Shown here: positions 28,073 through 36,951 of the stretch, in pieces | Numbering within the stretch: position 1 is the first letter of the stretch | Layout of the letters: every line of letters starts with the position of its first letter | From: Paenibacillus sp. 1011MAR3C5 | GTDB lineage: Bacteria > Bacillota > Bacilli > Paenibacillales > Paenibacillaceae | Reading direction: 5' to 3' | NCBI RefSeq assembly: GCF_003591485.1 | Contig: NZ_QZCF01000002.1 | Coordinates: forward strand, 682,001 to 746,000 | Length of the DNA: 64,000 bases | The notes under the pieces: generated by a model | Database searches by the model: none | Seen by the model: only the letters and a program-made list of their open reading frames with translations | Told to the model about the DNA's origin: nothing | Made by a program: the position numbers and the translations under genes

Positions 28073-28186
28073 TCGGAACCTTTGGCTTGCTGTTGCGAGT
28101 CACAGGTTCTTTTTGCGTGTGCCATAGAAGTACAAGTTGCATGCCCTGATGCCTCTTCACATAGAGTAGGATATGGGGGTGAGGAC

Positions 28187-29827
28187 ATGATTGCCGCTTA
28201 TATCGGGTTGCTGTTGGCTGCCATTGTATGCGTGCTGATCTTTGCATTGGCTTATAAGGCCAGTACCGGTTATCGGACCAGCAGATATCAAAGCATGATG
28301 CGCTACGGCAAGGAAACGCAAGCCATGCAGGACAGGCAGGACCTGTACCGGTTCGGCTTGACCCAGCCGCTGCGGCGAGACAGAAGCAGCTGGCAGACAA
28401 TCGGCTTGTCGTTCGGCACGATGGCTTTGATCGGAAGCGCGGCTCTCTGGTTCGGACCGGCAGTAGGACAAGGGGGATTGTCCATTATCGGATTCGGCTT
28501 GCCGATTCTGGCGTTATGCTATATATGTGTGAGCAGCAGCTTGGCAGAGGTCGCCTCCGCGATGCCAACGGCAGGGAGCCTGTCGCATGCATCCATTGTG
28601 ATGGGAGGCGCGAAATGGGGGAGACGTGCCGGCTGGTTCCACGTTGCAGGCCATATAACGATGCTTGCGCTCTTCATCGGAGGTTGCGCCTACTTGTCTG
28701 ACAGTGTCGCGTCTTGGTATTTCGGTTATACGCCTTCATTCATCAGCTTCTTATGCCTGGCAGTTCTCATTGCGGTTGTGCAAGCCCTATGTCTGCATTG
28801 GGGGGGCGTCTTGATAAACTGGCTGCATGGCGCAGGTATTTGGATGCAGCTGCTTACGGCCGGACTTGTGGCGGGAGCAATTCTGTGGCTGTTGTGGCCG
28901 AATTCCTATTCCGCAGCTGTTCTGTATCAATTCAATACGGCAAGCTTTCTAGAGCATGTCCGTCCGGAATCGTATTTGGTTGGTCTGCTGCTGCTCATGA
29001 AGCTATTTCTCGGGATGGATGGAGCGGCAGCTGGTGCAGAAGAGACGCTTGAGCCGCGAGTGCGGGTGCCATGGGCGATTTATTTGTCCACCGCCTATAC
29101 ATACATTGCCGGGCTGATCTTGCTGACGCTCGTTTCCTTGGCTGCCGCGCATTCCTATGGGACAGGGGGTTTGATGCTATCTGCATCAGGGGCGTCAGCC
29201 GCACAAGGCTTCGATTGGTTTGTCCGGACAGCGATGACAGGCTGGGGCGGTTCATGGCTCATAGCCATTCTGATCATCGTATCACTAGGGGCAAGCGGTC
29301 TTCAGTCCATGTCGGTATGCGCACGGATCATGTTCAGCCTGGCGAGGGATGAATCGATCCCTTGCAGCAGATGGATCGGACGTGTCTCCTCTGAAGGGAG
29401 GATAACTTCACTCGGCAGTTGGACTGCCGCTGCAGCGGCAATATTGCTGCTGCTCTGTGCTCAGTTATGGTGGAATAACGAAACATTCATCGGACTGTTG
29501 GCTGTATCCATCGTCTTCCTGCATACTGCCTATGCGATTCCAATCGGACTCAGGCTGCGGGAGCGATTGCAGGCCCGACATGGAGGAAGCCGCGGCGAGA
29601 TGGAAGGGATATGGCGCGACGCGCCGTGGCATCTAGGGGAATGGAGTCAACCGGTTAATGCGATTGCTTTTTGCTGGTTAGGCTTGAGCGGTATATTGGC
29701 AATTGCCTTTCTGACATTGGATGCGGCAATCGCCGCACTTGGCTTAGGTTTGCTATTAGCGTTATATGAGACCTGGTTTCTATGGAAGGCAGGAGCAACT
29801 ACGAGCAGCAGTGAAATTCGAAACTGA
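28187..29827 (+). CDS. APC-superfamily amino-acid permease-like protein
   Basis: A 546-residue membrane protein. An N-terminal helix (IGLLLAAIVCVLIFALAY) and a basic soluble stretch precede about 12 membrane segments; the first core segment, GTMALIGSAALWFGPAVGQGG, resembles the APC helix-1 region, followed by VASAMPTAGSLSHASIVMGGAKWGRRAGW, a typical APC signature. MFSLARDESIP is another conserved loop. Substrate is unknown. The open frame begins 35 codons upstream at TTG, but GGGGGTGAG before the ATG of MIAAYIG sets the start. The extra N-terminal helix is unusual for the family. Confidence 0.82.
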   Translation: MIAAYIGLLLAAIVCVLIFALAYKASTGYRTSRYQSMMRYGKETQAMQDRQDLYRFGLTQPLRRDRSSWQTIGLSFGTMALIGSAALWFGPAVGQGGLSIIGFGLPILALCYICVSSSLAEVASAMPTAGSLSHASIVMGGAKWGRRAGWFHVAGHITMLALFIGGCAYLSDSVASWYFGYTPSFISFLCLAVLIAVVQALCLHWGGVLINWLHGAGIWMQLLTAGLVAGAILWLLWPNSYSAAVLYQFNTASFLEHVRPESYLVGLLLLMKLFLGMDGAAAGAEETLEPRVRVPWAIYLSTAYTYIAGLILLTLVSLAAAHSYGTGGLMLSASGASAAQGFDWFVRTAMTGWGGSWLIAILIIVSLGASGLQSMSVCARIMFSLARDESIPCSRWIGRVSSEGRITSLGSWTAAAAAILLLLCAQLWWNNETFIGLLAVSIVFLHTAYAIPIGLRLRERLQARHGGSRGEMEGIWRDAPWHLGEWSQPVNAIAFCWLGLSGILAIAFLTLDAAIAALGLGLLLALYETWFLWKAGATTSSSEIRN

Positions 29828-29992
29828 ATGGAGCTGGAACAGAAGGGCGCATAGATGGGAAATGAATCATTTCCGGCTGATCATTTCCCGGGGAAGCGCA
29901 ATAACGGACAGAAACTAAACGGTTTCGACAGCGGCTTTAGGGGCTGGCAAAGAACATGTCGAAAGGGTTAATGGTGGAGCGTCGTATTAACT

Positions 29993-30025
29993 AGTGTCAT
30001 TAATATTAATGGCACTGTTTTCTTT
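29993..30025 (+). terminator. probable terminator of the permease gene
   Basis: A 24-base near-perfect palindrome (AGTGTCATTAAT / ATTAATGGCACT, one wobble pair) is followed by GTTTTCTTT. Confidence 0.65.
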
Positions 30026-30092
30026 GCCAACTTCTCCCTGTAAAGCTTATAATGGACATAGATAAACGAGATTAATAGAAAAGAGGAGCAGC

Positions 30093-30767
30093 ATGAACGA
30101 AGGTGGTACGGCTACCCTGGCTTCGCTGCAAGTGGGGCAGCCCCAATTGCTGCAGCATGGCGCGAAGCAAGTGCTCAGCGGCATTTTCAAATCAGCCTCG
30201 GAAGAAGCGAGAAAGGTACATGTTCTCGGCATAGAAGGGGATGGACAAGGCGATACGGTTCACCATGGCGGGCCGGACAAGGCAATCTGCGCTTATTTTG
30301 TAGACAGGTATCCCTATTGGTCGGAGCATTTTGGCCGTCCCTTCCAGAATGGGGCGTTTGGAGAAAATTTCACGCTGTCCAACTGGACAGAGGATCAGAT
30401 TCACATTGGCGATATTGTGGCAATCGGCCATACTGTGCTGCAAGTGAGCCAGCCTAGACAGCCTTGCTACAAGCTGGGCTTGCGCAATGGATTGCCTGAG
30501 CTGCCAGCGCTCGCGCAGCAGACGGGATATACGGGATTCTACTTCCGTGTGCTGCAGGAAGGCACTGTGAAGGCAGGAGATTCTGTTGTCATCGTGGAGC
30601 GTCACAAAGCGAGGCTCACGATAGCAGACGCCAACCGCGTCATGTATAAGGATAAATCCAATATGAAAGCGATTCAAACGCTGCTTGATATAGCAGAACT
30701 GGCGGCAAGCTGGCGTGATCAATTGACAGCGAGACTGAACAAGCTGTCTTCGGAACGTCATGAATAA
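30093..30767 (+). CDS. MOSC-domain protein (YiiM-like)
   Basis: A 224-residue protein with a MOSC domain, the sulphur-carrier fold shared with molybdenum-cofactor sulphurase C-termini. HHGGPDKAICAYFVDRYPYW and GAFGENFTL precede the conserved Cys C125 in SQPRQPCYKL, which can carry sulphur. YiiM-type proteins confer 6-N-hydroxylaminopurine detoxification with molybdopterin in E. coli. GAGGAG precedes the ATG. The sole molybdopterin oxidoreductase in the window lies 23 kb away. Confidence 0.88.
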   Translation: MNEGGTATLASLQVGQPQLLQHGAKQVLSGIFKSASEEARKVHVLGIEGDGQGDTVHHGGPDKAICAYFVDRYPYWSEHFGRPFQNGAFGENFTLSNWTEDQIHIGDIVAIGHTVLQVSQPRQPCYKLGLRNGLPELPALAQQTGYTGFYFRVLQEGTVKAGDSVVIVERHKARLTIADANRVMYKDKSNMKAIQTLLDIAELAASWRDQLTARLNKLSSERHE

Positions 30768-30803
30768 TATATGCCATTAAATAATCGGATGGAGGTATGG
30801 AAG

Positions 30804-31712
30804 ATGAGCTTGGCGCAAGAGCTAGGATATAACGCGGATGATCGACTTCTTATAATTAATGCCGATGATTACGGATTATGCCATTCGGTCAATACAGCTG
30901 TACAACAATTGCTGACAGAGGGTGCGATCAGCTCTGCCACGATCATGATGCCTTGCGGGTGGGCAAGGGAAGCTGCGTTATGGAGCGCGGCTCATCCTGG
31001 GCATGATGTAGGCGTGCATCTGACCTTCACCAGCGAATGGAGTGCTTACAGCTGGGGACCTGTCTCGAATGATAGCGATGTCACATCTTTGACGACAGCT
31101 GAAGGCTACTTTCATCCAGATGTACGCAGCTTTGAGCTGCACGCGGAATCGGAACATGTGAAGCGGGAGCTGACGAATCAAATCGAGAAGGCGATCAAGC
31201 TAGGGATGAAGCCAACGCATGCCGACAATCACATGGGCAGCTTATATGGTCTGCAGACCGGAAAACACTTTATGGTCGAGGTGCTGGATGTATGCGCGGC
31301 TTACGGCCTGCCATTCCGGCTTCCGAGGTACGTGCAGGTGGAGAGCGGCGTCGCTCCGCCGGAGATGGAGGAGCAAGCGCGTGCGGTCGCAGCGCTAGCG
31401 GATGCCAAAGGCATAGTCATTCTGGATTATTTGCTAGGCTTGCCATTCCCGCTTCAAGAGGGTGAAAGCTTCGATTCATTCAAGGCCGATATGAAGCAGC
31501 TGCTGACATCTTTAAAGCCGGGCGTATCGGAATTGATTATCCATCCATCTAACGTAACGGATGAGCTGAACGCCTTTCACCGCGAACCGGTGAAGCGCGG
31601 GATGGAATTCGATATTTTCCGCGATGCGGACGTGCGCAAGACGATCGAAGAGCAGGGCATCAAGCTGATCCGTTGGAGCGACCTCCAGAGATTACAGCGA
31701 AGCCGCACATAA
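30804..31712 (+). CDS. ChbG/HpnK (YdjC)-family deacetylase
   Basis: A 302-residue protein of the YdjC family, metal-dependent deacetylases acting on N-acetylated sugars such as chito-oligosaccharides. The metal-binding NADDYGLCHSVN lies near the start, and GVHLTFTSEW, THADNHMGSLYG and ELIIHPSN supply the His ligands and catalytic residues. The open frame begins 11 codons earlier, but GGAGG lies between the two ATGs and suits this one. No chitobiose PTS genes adjoin it. Confidence 0.87.
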   Translation: MSLAQELGYNADDRLLIINADDYGLCHSVNTAVQQLLTEGAISSATIMMPCGWAREAALWSAAHPGHDVGVHLTFTSEWSAYSWGPVSNDSDVTSLTTAEGYFHPDVRSFELHAESEHVKRELTNQIEKAIKLGMKPTHADNHMGSLYGLQTGKHFMVEVLDVCAAYGLPFRLPRYVQVESGVAPPEMEEQARAVAALADAKGIVILDYLLGLPFPLQEGESFDSFKADMKQLLTSLKPGVSELIIHPSNVTDELNAFHREPVKRGMEFDIFRDADVRKTIEEQGIKLIRWSDLQRLQRSRT

Positions 31713-31744
31713 TTCAACTAACCACTATATAAGGAGTTGTATCT

Positions 31745-32704
31745 ATGTCTTTGCAAGCGGTTAAACAATTGGCAGATGGCATCAAACAGAACGTCAGTGA
31801 AGTGATTATCGGCAAGGAGGAGGTAGTCGAGCTTCTATTCATCGGTCTGCTGACATCCGGTCATGTGCTGCTGGAGGATGTACCCGGGACAGGGAAGACT
31901 GTGCTCGCCAAGTCGTTCGCGAAGTCGCTGTCGCTTGCCTTCAAGCGAGTACAATTCACACCCGATCTGCTGCCTTCGGACTTAAGCGGCATTCATTATT
32001 ACAATCAGAAGCACGGCGAATTTCAGTTCAGGCCAGGACCGCTGTTCACGAACCTGCTGCTTGCGGATGAGATTAACCGGGCGACGCCAAGAACGCAGTC
32101 CAGTCTTCTGGAATGTATGGAAGAACGCCAGGTGAGCATTGATGGTGAAACGATGCAGCTGAACCTTCCATTTATGGTTATCGCGACGCAGAACCCGATT
32201 GAGCATCATGGGACGTTCGCGCTGCCGGAAGCCCAGCTCGATCGTTTCCTGTTCAAGGTGAAGATGGGTTATCCGACTACGGAGGAAGGCCTTCGACTGC
32301 TCAAGCGCTTCAAGGAGCATGATCCGCTGGAAACGCTGGAGCCTATTGCCGGGGCGGATGAGCTCGCAGCTGCGAGACAAGCGTACCGATCGGTGAGGAT
32401 CTCCGATGAGGTGCTGGACTACCTGCTGGCCATCGTGGAGCGGACACGTACAAGAGAAGATGTGGCGATTGGGGTAAGTCCCCGTGGCAGCCAGGCGCTG
32501 CTGCGGGCGGCACAGGTTCATGCCGTCCTGCGCGGACGCGATTATGTAACGCCAGACGATATTAAGGCAATGGCGAGGCCGACACTTGCGCATCGTCTTT
32601 CTCTGCGCGGCATTGCCCGGACGCAAGGACAGGCGGAGAAGGTGCTGGAGGATATTATCCGCCAGTTAGAAGTGCCGGCAGAGACCGGACTCGCGTCCAG
32701 GTAG
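31745..32704 (+). CDS. MoxR-family AAA+ ATPase
   Basis: A 319-residue MoxR ATPase, a chaperone-like AAA+ protein that acts with DUF58 and membrane partners in maturation of protein complexes. Walker A is EDVPGTGKT, Walker B LLADEINRATPRTQSSLLECMEE, sensor 1 MVIATQNPIEHHGTFALPEAQLDRF, and the lid has GVSPRGSQALLRAAQ. It begins a three-gene operon with DUF58 and DUF4129 proteins; AAGGAG precedes the ATG. Confidence 0.95.
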   Translation: MSLQAVKQLADGIKQNVSEVIIGKEEVVELLFIGLLTSGHVLLEDVPGTGKTVLAKSFAKSLSLAFKRVQFTPDLLPSDLSGIHYYNQKHGEFQFRPGPLFTNLLLADEINRATPRTQSSLLECMEERQVSIDGETMQLNLPFMVIATQNPIEHHGTFALPEAQLDRFLFKVKMGYPTTEEGLRLLKRFKEHDPLETLEPIAGADELAAARQAYRSVRISDEVLDYLLAIVERTRTREDVAIGVSPRGSQALLRAAQVHAVLRGRDYVTPDDIKAMARPTLAHRLSLRGIARTQGQAEKVLEDIIRQLEVPAETGLASR

Positions 32705-32711
32705 TCCGTTT

Positions 32712-33845
32712 ATGTATATCTTTTGGTTCTTGCTGTTTACGTTGGCAGTCATTTATGGACAAGGGCGCATGTTCAAGCGTCTTGCGCTTCGCAAGCTCAG
32801 TTACAGCCGAAAGTTCCGTCAGCATACCTGCTTCGCAGGGGATGAGATCGAGCTTGTAGAGCAGCTTGAGAACCGGAAGAGCTTGCCCGTTCCTTGGCTG
32901 CGAGTCGAGTCTCAGCTGCCCGCGCAGCTTCAATTCCGCCAGGGTGAGAACATTGAAGTGAGCAGCGGCAGTCTGTATCAGAATCATCGCAGCTTCTTCA
33001 GCCTGGGGAGCTACAAGCGACTGACCCGGACACATTCTATTAAAGCGTTGAAGAGAGGCTGTTACCGTCTTAATTCCGTTACGATGACGGGCGGCGATCT
33101 GCTGGGCGTATTTTTGAATCATACGCAATTTCAGTTAAACGACGAGCTAGTTGTCTATCCGCGACCTGCCGATGTTCCATTTCATCTGCTGCCCTCCCGC
33201 AGCATGCAGGGCGAATACACCGTTAAGCGTTTCATCGTTCCCGATCCGTTCGTGGTTGCAGGTTCGCGAGAGTATCAGCCCGGCGATTCCATGAAGCAGA
33301 TTAACTGGAAGGCCAGCGCGCGAACAGGCGGACTGCAGGTTCATCAGTATGACTATACGGCGGAGCGAAATATATTGATTTTGCTTAACGTCGAGGATAG
33401 CGAATCCATGTGGAGATCCGTATCGAACGAGCCGCTTATTGAGCGGGGGATTGAGTGGGCGGCAGGCATAGCGAATGCCGCAATCGTAGAAGGCATGGCG
33501 GCCGGTTTTGCCGCGAATATGCCAATTGAATCCGGATTGGACAGCGCTCGCATCGAGAGCAGCCGCGGACATGAGCATATGCTGCTGCTGCTGGAGGTTA
33601 TGGCTATGCTTCAGCTTAGCCGAACTGTAGCGTTCAAGCAGCTGCTGGAGCACGAAGCGTCGCTCGGCTATTCGGACCGAGATATCGTCATCCTTTCCGC
33701 ATATTGGAACGATTCGCTGGAGCTTGCTTCTGAGAGGCTGCGCGCAGGCGGCAACTCGGTGACGGTGTGGGAAATTCCGAGTGCGAAATCGGATCCCGAG
33801 CATGCAGAGGCATCTGTGAAGGCTAGGGAGGGGATGAGCGCATGA
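32712..33845 (+). CDS. DUF58 domain protein
   Basis: A 377-residue partner of MoxR. One N-terminal hydrophobic stretch (FWFLLFTLAVIYG) is followed by an immunoglobulin-like region and the DUF58 motif SREYQPGDSMKQINWKASARTGGLQVHQYD, then a von Willebrand A-like part (NILILLNVEDSESMW) with a MIDAS-like DxS pattern. It starts seven bases after moxR and overlaps the DUF4129 gene as ATGA, so the three are translated as a unit. Confidence 0.92.
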   Translation: MYIFWFLLFTLAVIYGQGRMFKRLALRKLSYSRKFRQHTCFAGDEIELVEQLENRKSLPVPWLRVESQLPAQLQFRQGENIEVSSGSLYQNHRSFFSLGSYKRLTRTHSIKALKRGCYRLNSVTMTGGDLLGVFLNHTQFQLNDELVVYPRPADVPFHLLPSRSMQGEYTVKRFIVPDPFVVAGSREYQPGDSMKQINWKASARTGGLQVHQYDYTAERNILILLNVEDSESMWRSVSNEPLIERGIEWAAGIANAAIVEGMAAGFAANMPIESGLDSARIESSRGHEHMLLLLEVMAMLQLSRTVAFKQLLEHEASLGYSDRDIVILSAYWNDSLELASERLRAGGNSVTVWEIPSAKSDPEHAEASVKAREGMSA

Positions 33846-35182
33846 CAAAAACATCGCGTATCCCGTTGTGGAGAGCCATCGCAACAGGTTATATCGAGCT
33901 ATTATTTTATTTTCCGATCCTAATGACGCTTACGATATTGTTACTGCCTGCTGCGACCATGAACTGGTGGCTGGCGACGCTCCCGCTCGCCTATTGCGTT
34001 CCTCTTGCCGTACTGGGCGCTCATACGCGAATTCGGTTCATTACCCGCTTGCTGCTCATCCTGATTGCAGCTGCAGCCCACGGAGCCGCTGTCGCTATGC
34101 TGACAGGCACGGACATGACACCCATCCCGCTCATCGTGATGACGCTGCTCGGGGCCTTATTCACGAGTAGAGGCTACGAGCAATTGAATCAAGGCTGGAA
34201 GACCAGCTTCCACAGCGTTCATATGATAACTGGGATAGTGGCTTATATGGCGACCCAAATTCTGAAGATGGTGCTAATTCAGCCGCTCAGCGAGTATACA
34301 GGTATTCTGAATGCAGGCATGATAGCTTCCATATTCCTGCTTCTGGTTATTGTGAATGAACGCCATGTCACGAATGAAGTGGTCGATCATCGGAAGTCGC
34401 TGGCGCTTAAGGCTACGCGCAAGCAGAACCGGATATGGATTATTGCTTTAATGGCTTTGCTGGGCCTCGTGATGGCATTTGCGCAATTCAGGCAGGCGAT
34501 AGAGGATTTGTTTCGCTCCATTCTTCGGGCCATATTTGGCCGAATCGGGTCGGGTGAGCCAGCGCCGCCAATTGAAGAACCGCCTCCGCCACCGCTAATA
34601 TTGCCGGAGGTTGAGCCGAAGGAATATCGCTTCTGGGACTATTTGGAGATATTAATTTTTGTCGTCTTCGTGATTCTAATGGCTGCAGTAACAGTGTACG
34701 TTATTAAGCTGGTGTTCAAAAAATTCGGCCATGCCATCAAGATGATGATCAACAAGCTGCTAGGACGCCGAGTCGCCCAGCCGGAGCCTGAGACGGGATA
34801 TACGGATGAGATTGAGAGCCTGATGTCCTTATCGGATATCCGAAATCGAATGAAGAACAAGCTTAGATCTTTGTTCGGCTCCGGCGAGGGCAAAAACGAT
34901 GAATGGAATTCGCTTGCTACGAATCGGGAACGGGTAAGATACTTATATCGAAAATGGGTGTCCGACGCAACGAAGCATGGCTATGAGCATAAGCTTCATT
35001 TGACGCCTCGTGAGACCGCTGCAGATATGAACGGGAGAATGGAAAAGGCAGGCGATAGGGAGTGGGTTCATTCTTTTATTGAGCAATACGAGGGAGCCCG
35101 TTACGGTGACAAAGAGCCTGGCGATGAACAAGTGCAGCATTTACGCTCGAAATTGCAGCCTCATAAGCGAAAACAAAAATAA
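33842..35182 (+). CDS. multi-pass membrane protein with C-terminal DUF4129-like domain
   Basis: A 446-residue protein with about five or six N-terminal membrane segments, a proline-rich external linker (PAPPIEEPPPPP, near 240), one further segment (LIFVVFVILMAAVTVYVI) and a cytosolic tail resembling DUF4129 (RVRYLYRKWVSDATKHG, LTPRETAADM, FIEQYEGARYGDKE). In related operons this place is held by a membrane transglutaminase-like protein; here the catalytic Cys-His-Asp core is missing. Its stop lies in the operon terminator. Confidence 0.85.
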   Translation: MTKTSRIPLWRAIATGYIELLFYFPILMTLTILLLPAATMNWWLATLPLAYCVPLAVLGAHTRIRFITRLLLILIAAAAHGAAVAMLTGTDMTPIPLIVMTLLGALFTSRGYEQLNQGWKTSFHSVHMITGIVAYMATQILKMVLIQPLSEYTGILNAGMIASIFLLLVIVNERHVTNEVVDHRKSLALKATRKQNRIWIIALMALLGLVMAFAQFRQAIEDLFRSILRAIFGRIGSGEPAPPIEEPPPPPLILPEVEPKEYRFWDYLEILIFVVFVILMAAVTVYVIKLVFKKFGHAIKMMINKLLGRRVAQPEPETGYTDEIESLMSLSDIRNRMKNKLRSLFGSGEGKNDEWNSLATNRERVRYLYRKWVSDATKHGYEHKLHLTPRETAADMNGRMEKAGDREWVHSFIEQYEGARYGDKEPGDEQVQHLRSKLQPHKRKQK

Positions 35183-35203
35183 CGGCGGATCGCCGTTATT
35201 TTT
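35180..35203. terminator. bidirectional intrinsic terminator
   Basis: An eight-pair stem TAACGGCG / CGCCGTTA with loop GAT has T-rich sequence on both sides (ATTTTTG on plus, ATTTTTG on minus). It serves the MoxR operon and the convergent ypdA gene. Confidence 0.88.
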
Positions 35204-36182
35204 GTTGTTCAAGCATATGCTGGACGATCTTGCGTCCATGGAAGCGCCCGGACTCGATAAATATTTCATTGGCTTCATGCCGGGAGGCTACAACGCCTGC
35301 CAGATAGATCCCTGGAACGTTCGTCTCCATCGTATTTTCATCGAAGGTAGGGTATCCCTCAGCTTCCATCGTCACGCCGGTTTCCATCAAGAAGCCGCGG
35401 TCAGGATGGAAACCAGTCAAGGCCAATATAAAATCGTTGGCGAGCTGTTCTTCACCGCCTTCGTGCTGAACGACAACATGCGTATCGGCAATTTCGATAA
35501 CTTTGGAAGCGAATTTCATGGCAATGGAGCCTTTGGCTACCTTGCCTTCAAAGGTTGGTCTGACCCAAGGCTTGATGCTGGAGGAATAGTGCGACCCGCG
35601 ATAGATGACCGTTACCTTCGCGCCGACACGCTCCAACTCCAATGCGGCGTCGATAGCGGAGTTGCTGCCCCCGATAATGGCGACCTCCATCCCTGCATAA
35701 GGATGGGCTTCATGGAAGAAGTGGCTTACCTTGTCCATCTCCTCGCCAGGGATGCCCAGTCGGTTCGGATGGTCGAAGTAGCCGGTGGCGATGATGACAT
35801 GGCGGCAATAGCGTTCTCTCGGCGATCCGAAGCGGTCTTCACCGCTCAGCTTGAAGCCTTCCTCGGTACGCGTTATGGACAAGACTGTCTCAAAGGGCTG
35901 TACGCGTACATGATGGCGCTGTGCGGCGGTGCGATAATAGTTAAGCGCCTCCAGCCGGGATGGCTTGTCATTAGCTGTTGTGAATGGAATATCGCCAATC
36001 TCCAGATTTTCGGGCGAGCTGAAAAAATGCATGTATGTAGGGTATTGGGTGATGGAATGGACTATATTGCGTTTTTCGATAATGAGCGGACGGATGCCCT
36101 CGCGCTGGAGCTCGATCGCTGCAGCGAGGCCGCACGGTCCCGCGCCTATTATAATGGTATGTTCGATTGTATGATTAGTCAT
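35196..36182 (-). CDS. ypdA: YpdA-type bacillithiol disulfide reductase
   Basis: A 328-residue FAD/NADPH protein of the YpdA family, which reduces oxidised bacillithiol, the low-molecular-weight thiol of Bacillales. The FAD motif IIIGAGPCGLAAAIELQREG carries the characteristic Cys after GAGP; VAIIGGSNSAIDAALELERVG binds NADPH, and YLAGVVASRHEANEIFIESGRFHG closes the FAD site. The frame begins nine codons upstream, but CAGGAGGA precedes the ATG of MTNHTIEH. It runs convergent to the MoxR operon and shares its terminator. Confidence 0.92.
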   Translation of the reverse strand: MTNHTIEHTIIIGAGPCGLAAAIELQREGIRPLIIEKRNIVHSITQYPTYMHFFSSPENLEIGDIPFTTANDKPSRLEALNYYRTAAQRHHVRVQPFETVLSITRTEEGFKLSGEDRFGSPRERYCRHVIIATGYFDHPNRLGIPGEEMDKVSHFFHEAHPYAGMEVAIIGGSNSAIDAALELERVGAKVTVIYRGSHYSSSIKPWVRPTFEGKVAKGSIAMKFASKVIEIADTHVVVQHEGGEEQLANDFILALTGFHPDRGFLMETGVTMEAEGYPTFDENTMETNVPGIYLAGVVASRHEANEIFIESGRFHGRKIVQHMLEQQK

Positions 36183-36279
36183 GCTTGAATCCTCCTGTAG
36201 AACGGTCACTGGTATACTTTATGATTATTCACATTGTACTTCGGACAGCGCCGGTGCGCAAATTTGGCGAATAACTATC

Positions 36280-36307
36280 TTGAACGAGCATCGGTTTGTT
36301 GTATAAT
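36280..36307 (+). promoter_or_regulatory. sigma-A-type promoter
   Basis: TTGAAC and TATAAT are 16 bases apart, about 46 bases before the start of the following hypothetical gene. Confidence 0.65.
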
Positions 36308-36353
36308 ATGGTGAAAGCTTAACGTTAATATAGATTGAAACAGGGGGAGTGGC

Positions 36354-36875
36354 ATGCGTCGACGGTTTGTAATAGAAGCAGTAATGGTAGCAACGTATGG
36401 ACATCTTCTCGTCCCGAGTCGTCCGGTTGATTATGTTGTTCCCTATTCCTCCATAGCGGAGCTGTACGATATGAGGGACGGTTCGGACCCGGTGATGGAC
36501 AATCCCGACGATGACGGCCACGTGAAGGAGAAAATCATGGAGCTGATCGCGTTTTTCGAGGATTCGCTGAACCGGAAAAAGATCGAGAAGGCGCTGCAGG
36601 TGCCTTGGCGGGAAAGCTCGGCGCTCTTGCTAAGCGAAGAGATTCATTTTACCGTAGTGAATGCGATGGACAATGCGCAGTATGGTGAAATCTTCGATCC
36701 GATCGAGACGGAGCTGCTGCTAACTGGTATGAAGCTGGGGATTCCGCTACTGTCGGATCAATTCGAGTTTCAAGATAAGCTTATCGAGGCTGAAGTGCCC
36801 GTGCAAGTATATGATATCGAGGATTTCGAGTTTGCAGTGGAGGAGGGCATCTCTGCTGAGGACCTGGAAGTGTAG
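36354..36875 (+). CDS. hypothetical acidic protein
   Basis: A 173-residue soluble acidic protein (MRRRFVIEAV to ISAEDLEV) with no domain I can name confidently. A positively charged N-terminus (about residues 1-30, with VDYVVPYSSIAELYDM) is followed by two acidic helical parts (NPDDDGHVKEKIMELIAFFED and YDIEDFEFAVEEG). CAGGGGGAG lies before the ATG and a good promoter upstream. It is monocistronic. Confidence 0.7.
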   Translation: MRRRFVIEAVMVATYGHLLVPSRPVDYVVPYSSIAELYDMRDGSDPVMDNPDDDGHVKEKIMELIAFFEDSLNRKKIEKALQVPWRESSALLLSEEIHFTVVNAMDNAQYGEIFDPIETELLLTGMKLGIPLLSDQFEFQDKLIEAEVPVQVYDIEDFEFAVEEGISAEDLEV

Positions 36876-36905
36876 CAGCGGTTATGCGCTTATACGATAG
36901 AATAG

Positions 36906-36951
36906 AAAAAGGCAAGTTGGATGGGGCAGCGCCCTAATCGTCCAACTTGCC
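36906..36951 (-). terminator. terminator of the xerS-like gene
   Basis: Arms GGCAAGTTGGA and TCCAACTTGCC pair perfectly over 11 bases with a 19-base loop that contains the recombinase stop codon. A T run (TTTTTC) follows on the minus strand. Confidence 0.85.

Noticed and set aside
35079..36188. Plus-strand frame opposite ypdA
   Set aside because: The minus strand encodes a clear FAD/NADPH reductase; the plus frame crosses the shared terminator and has no motif.
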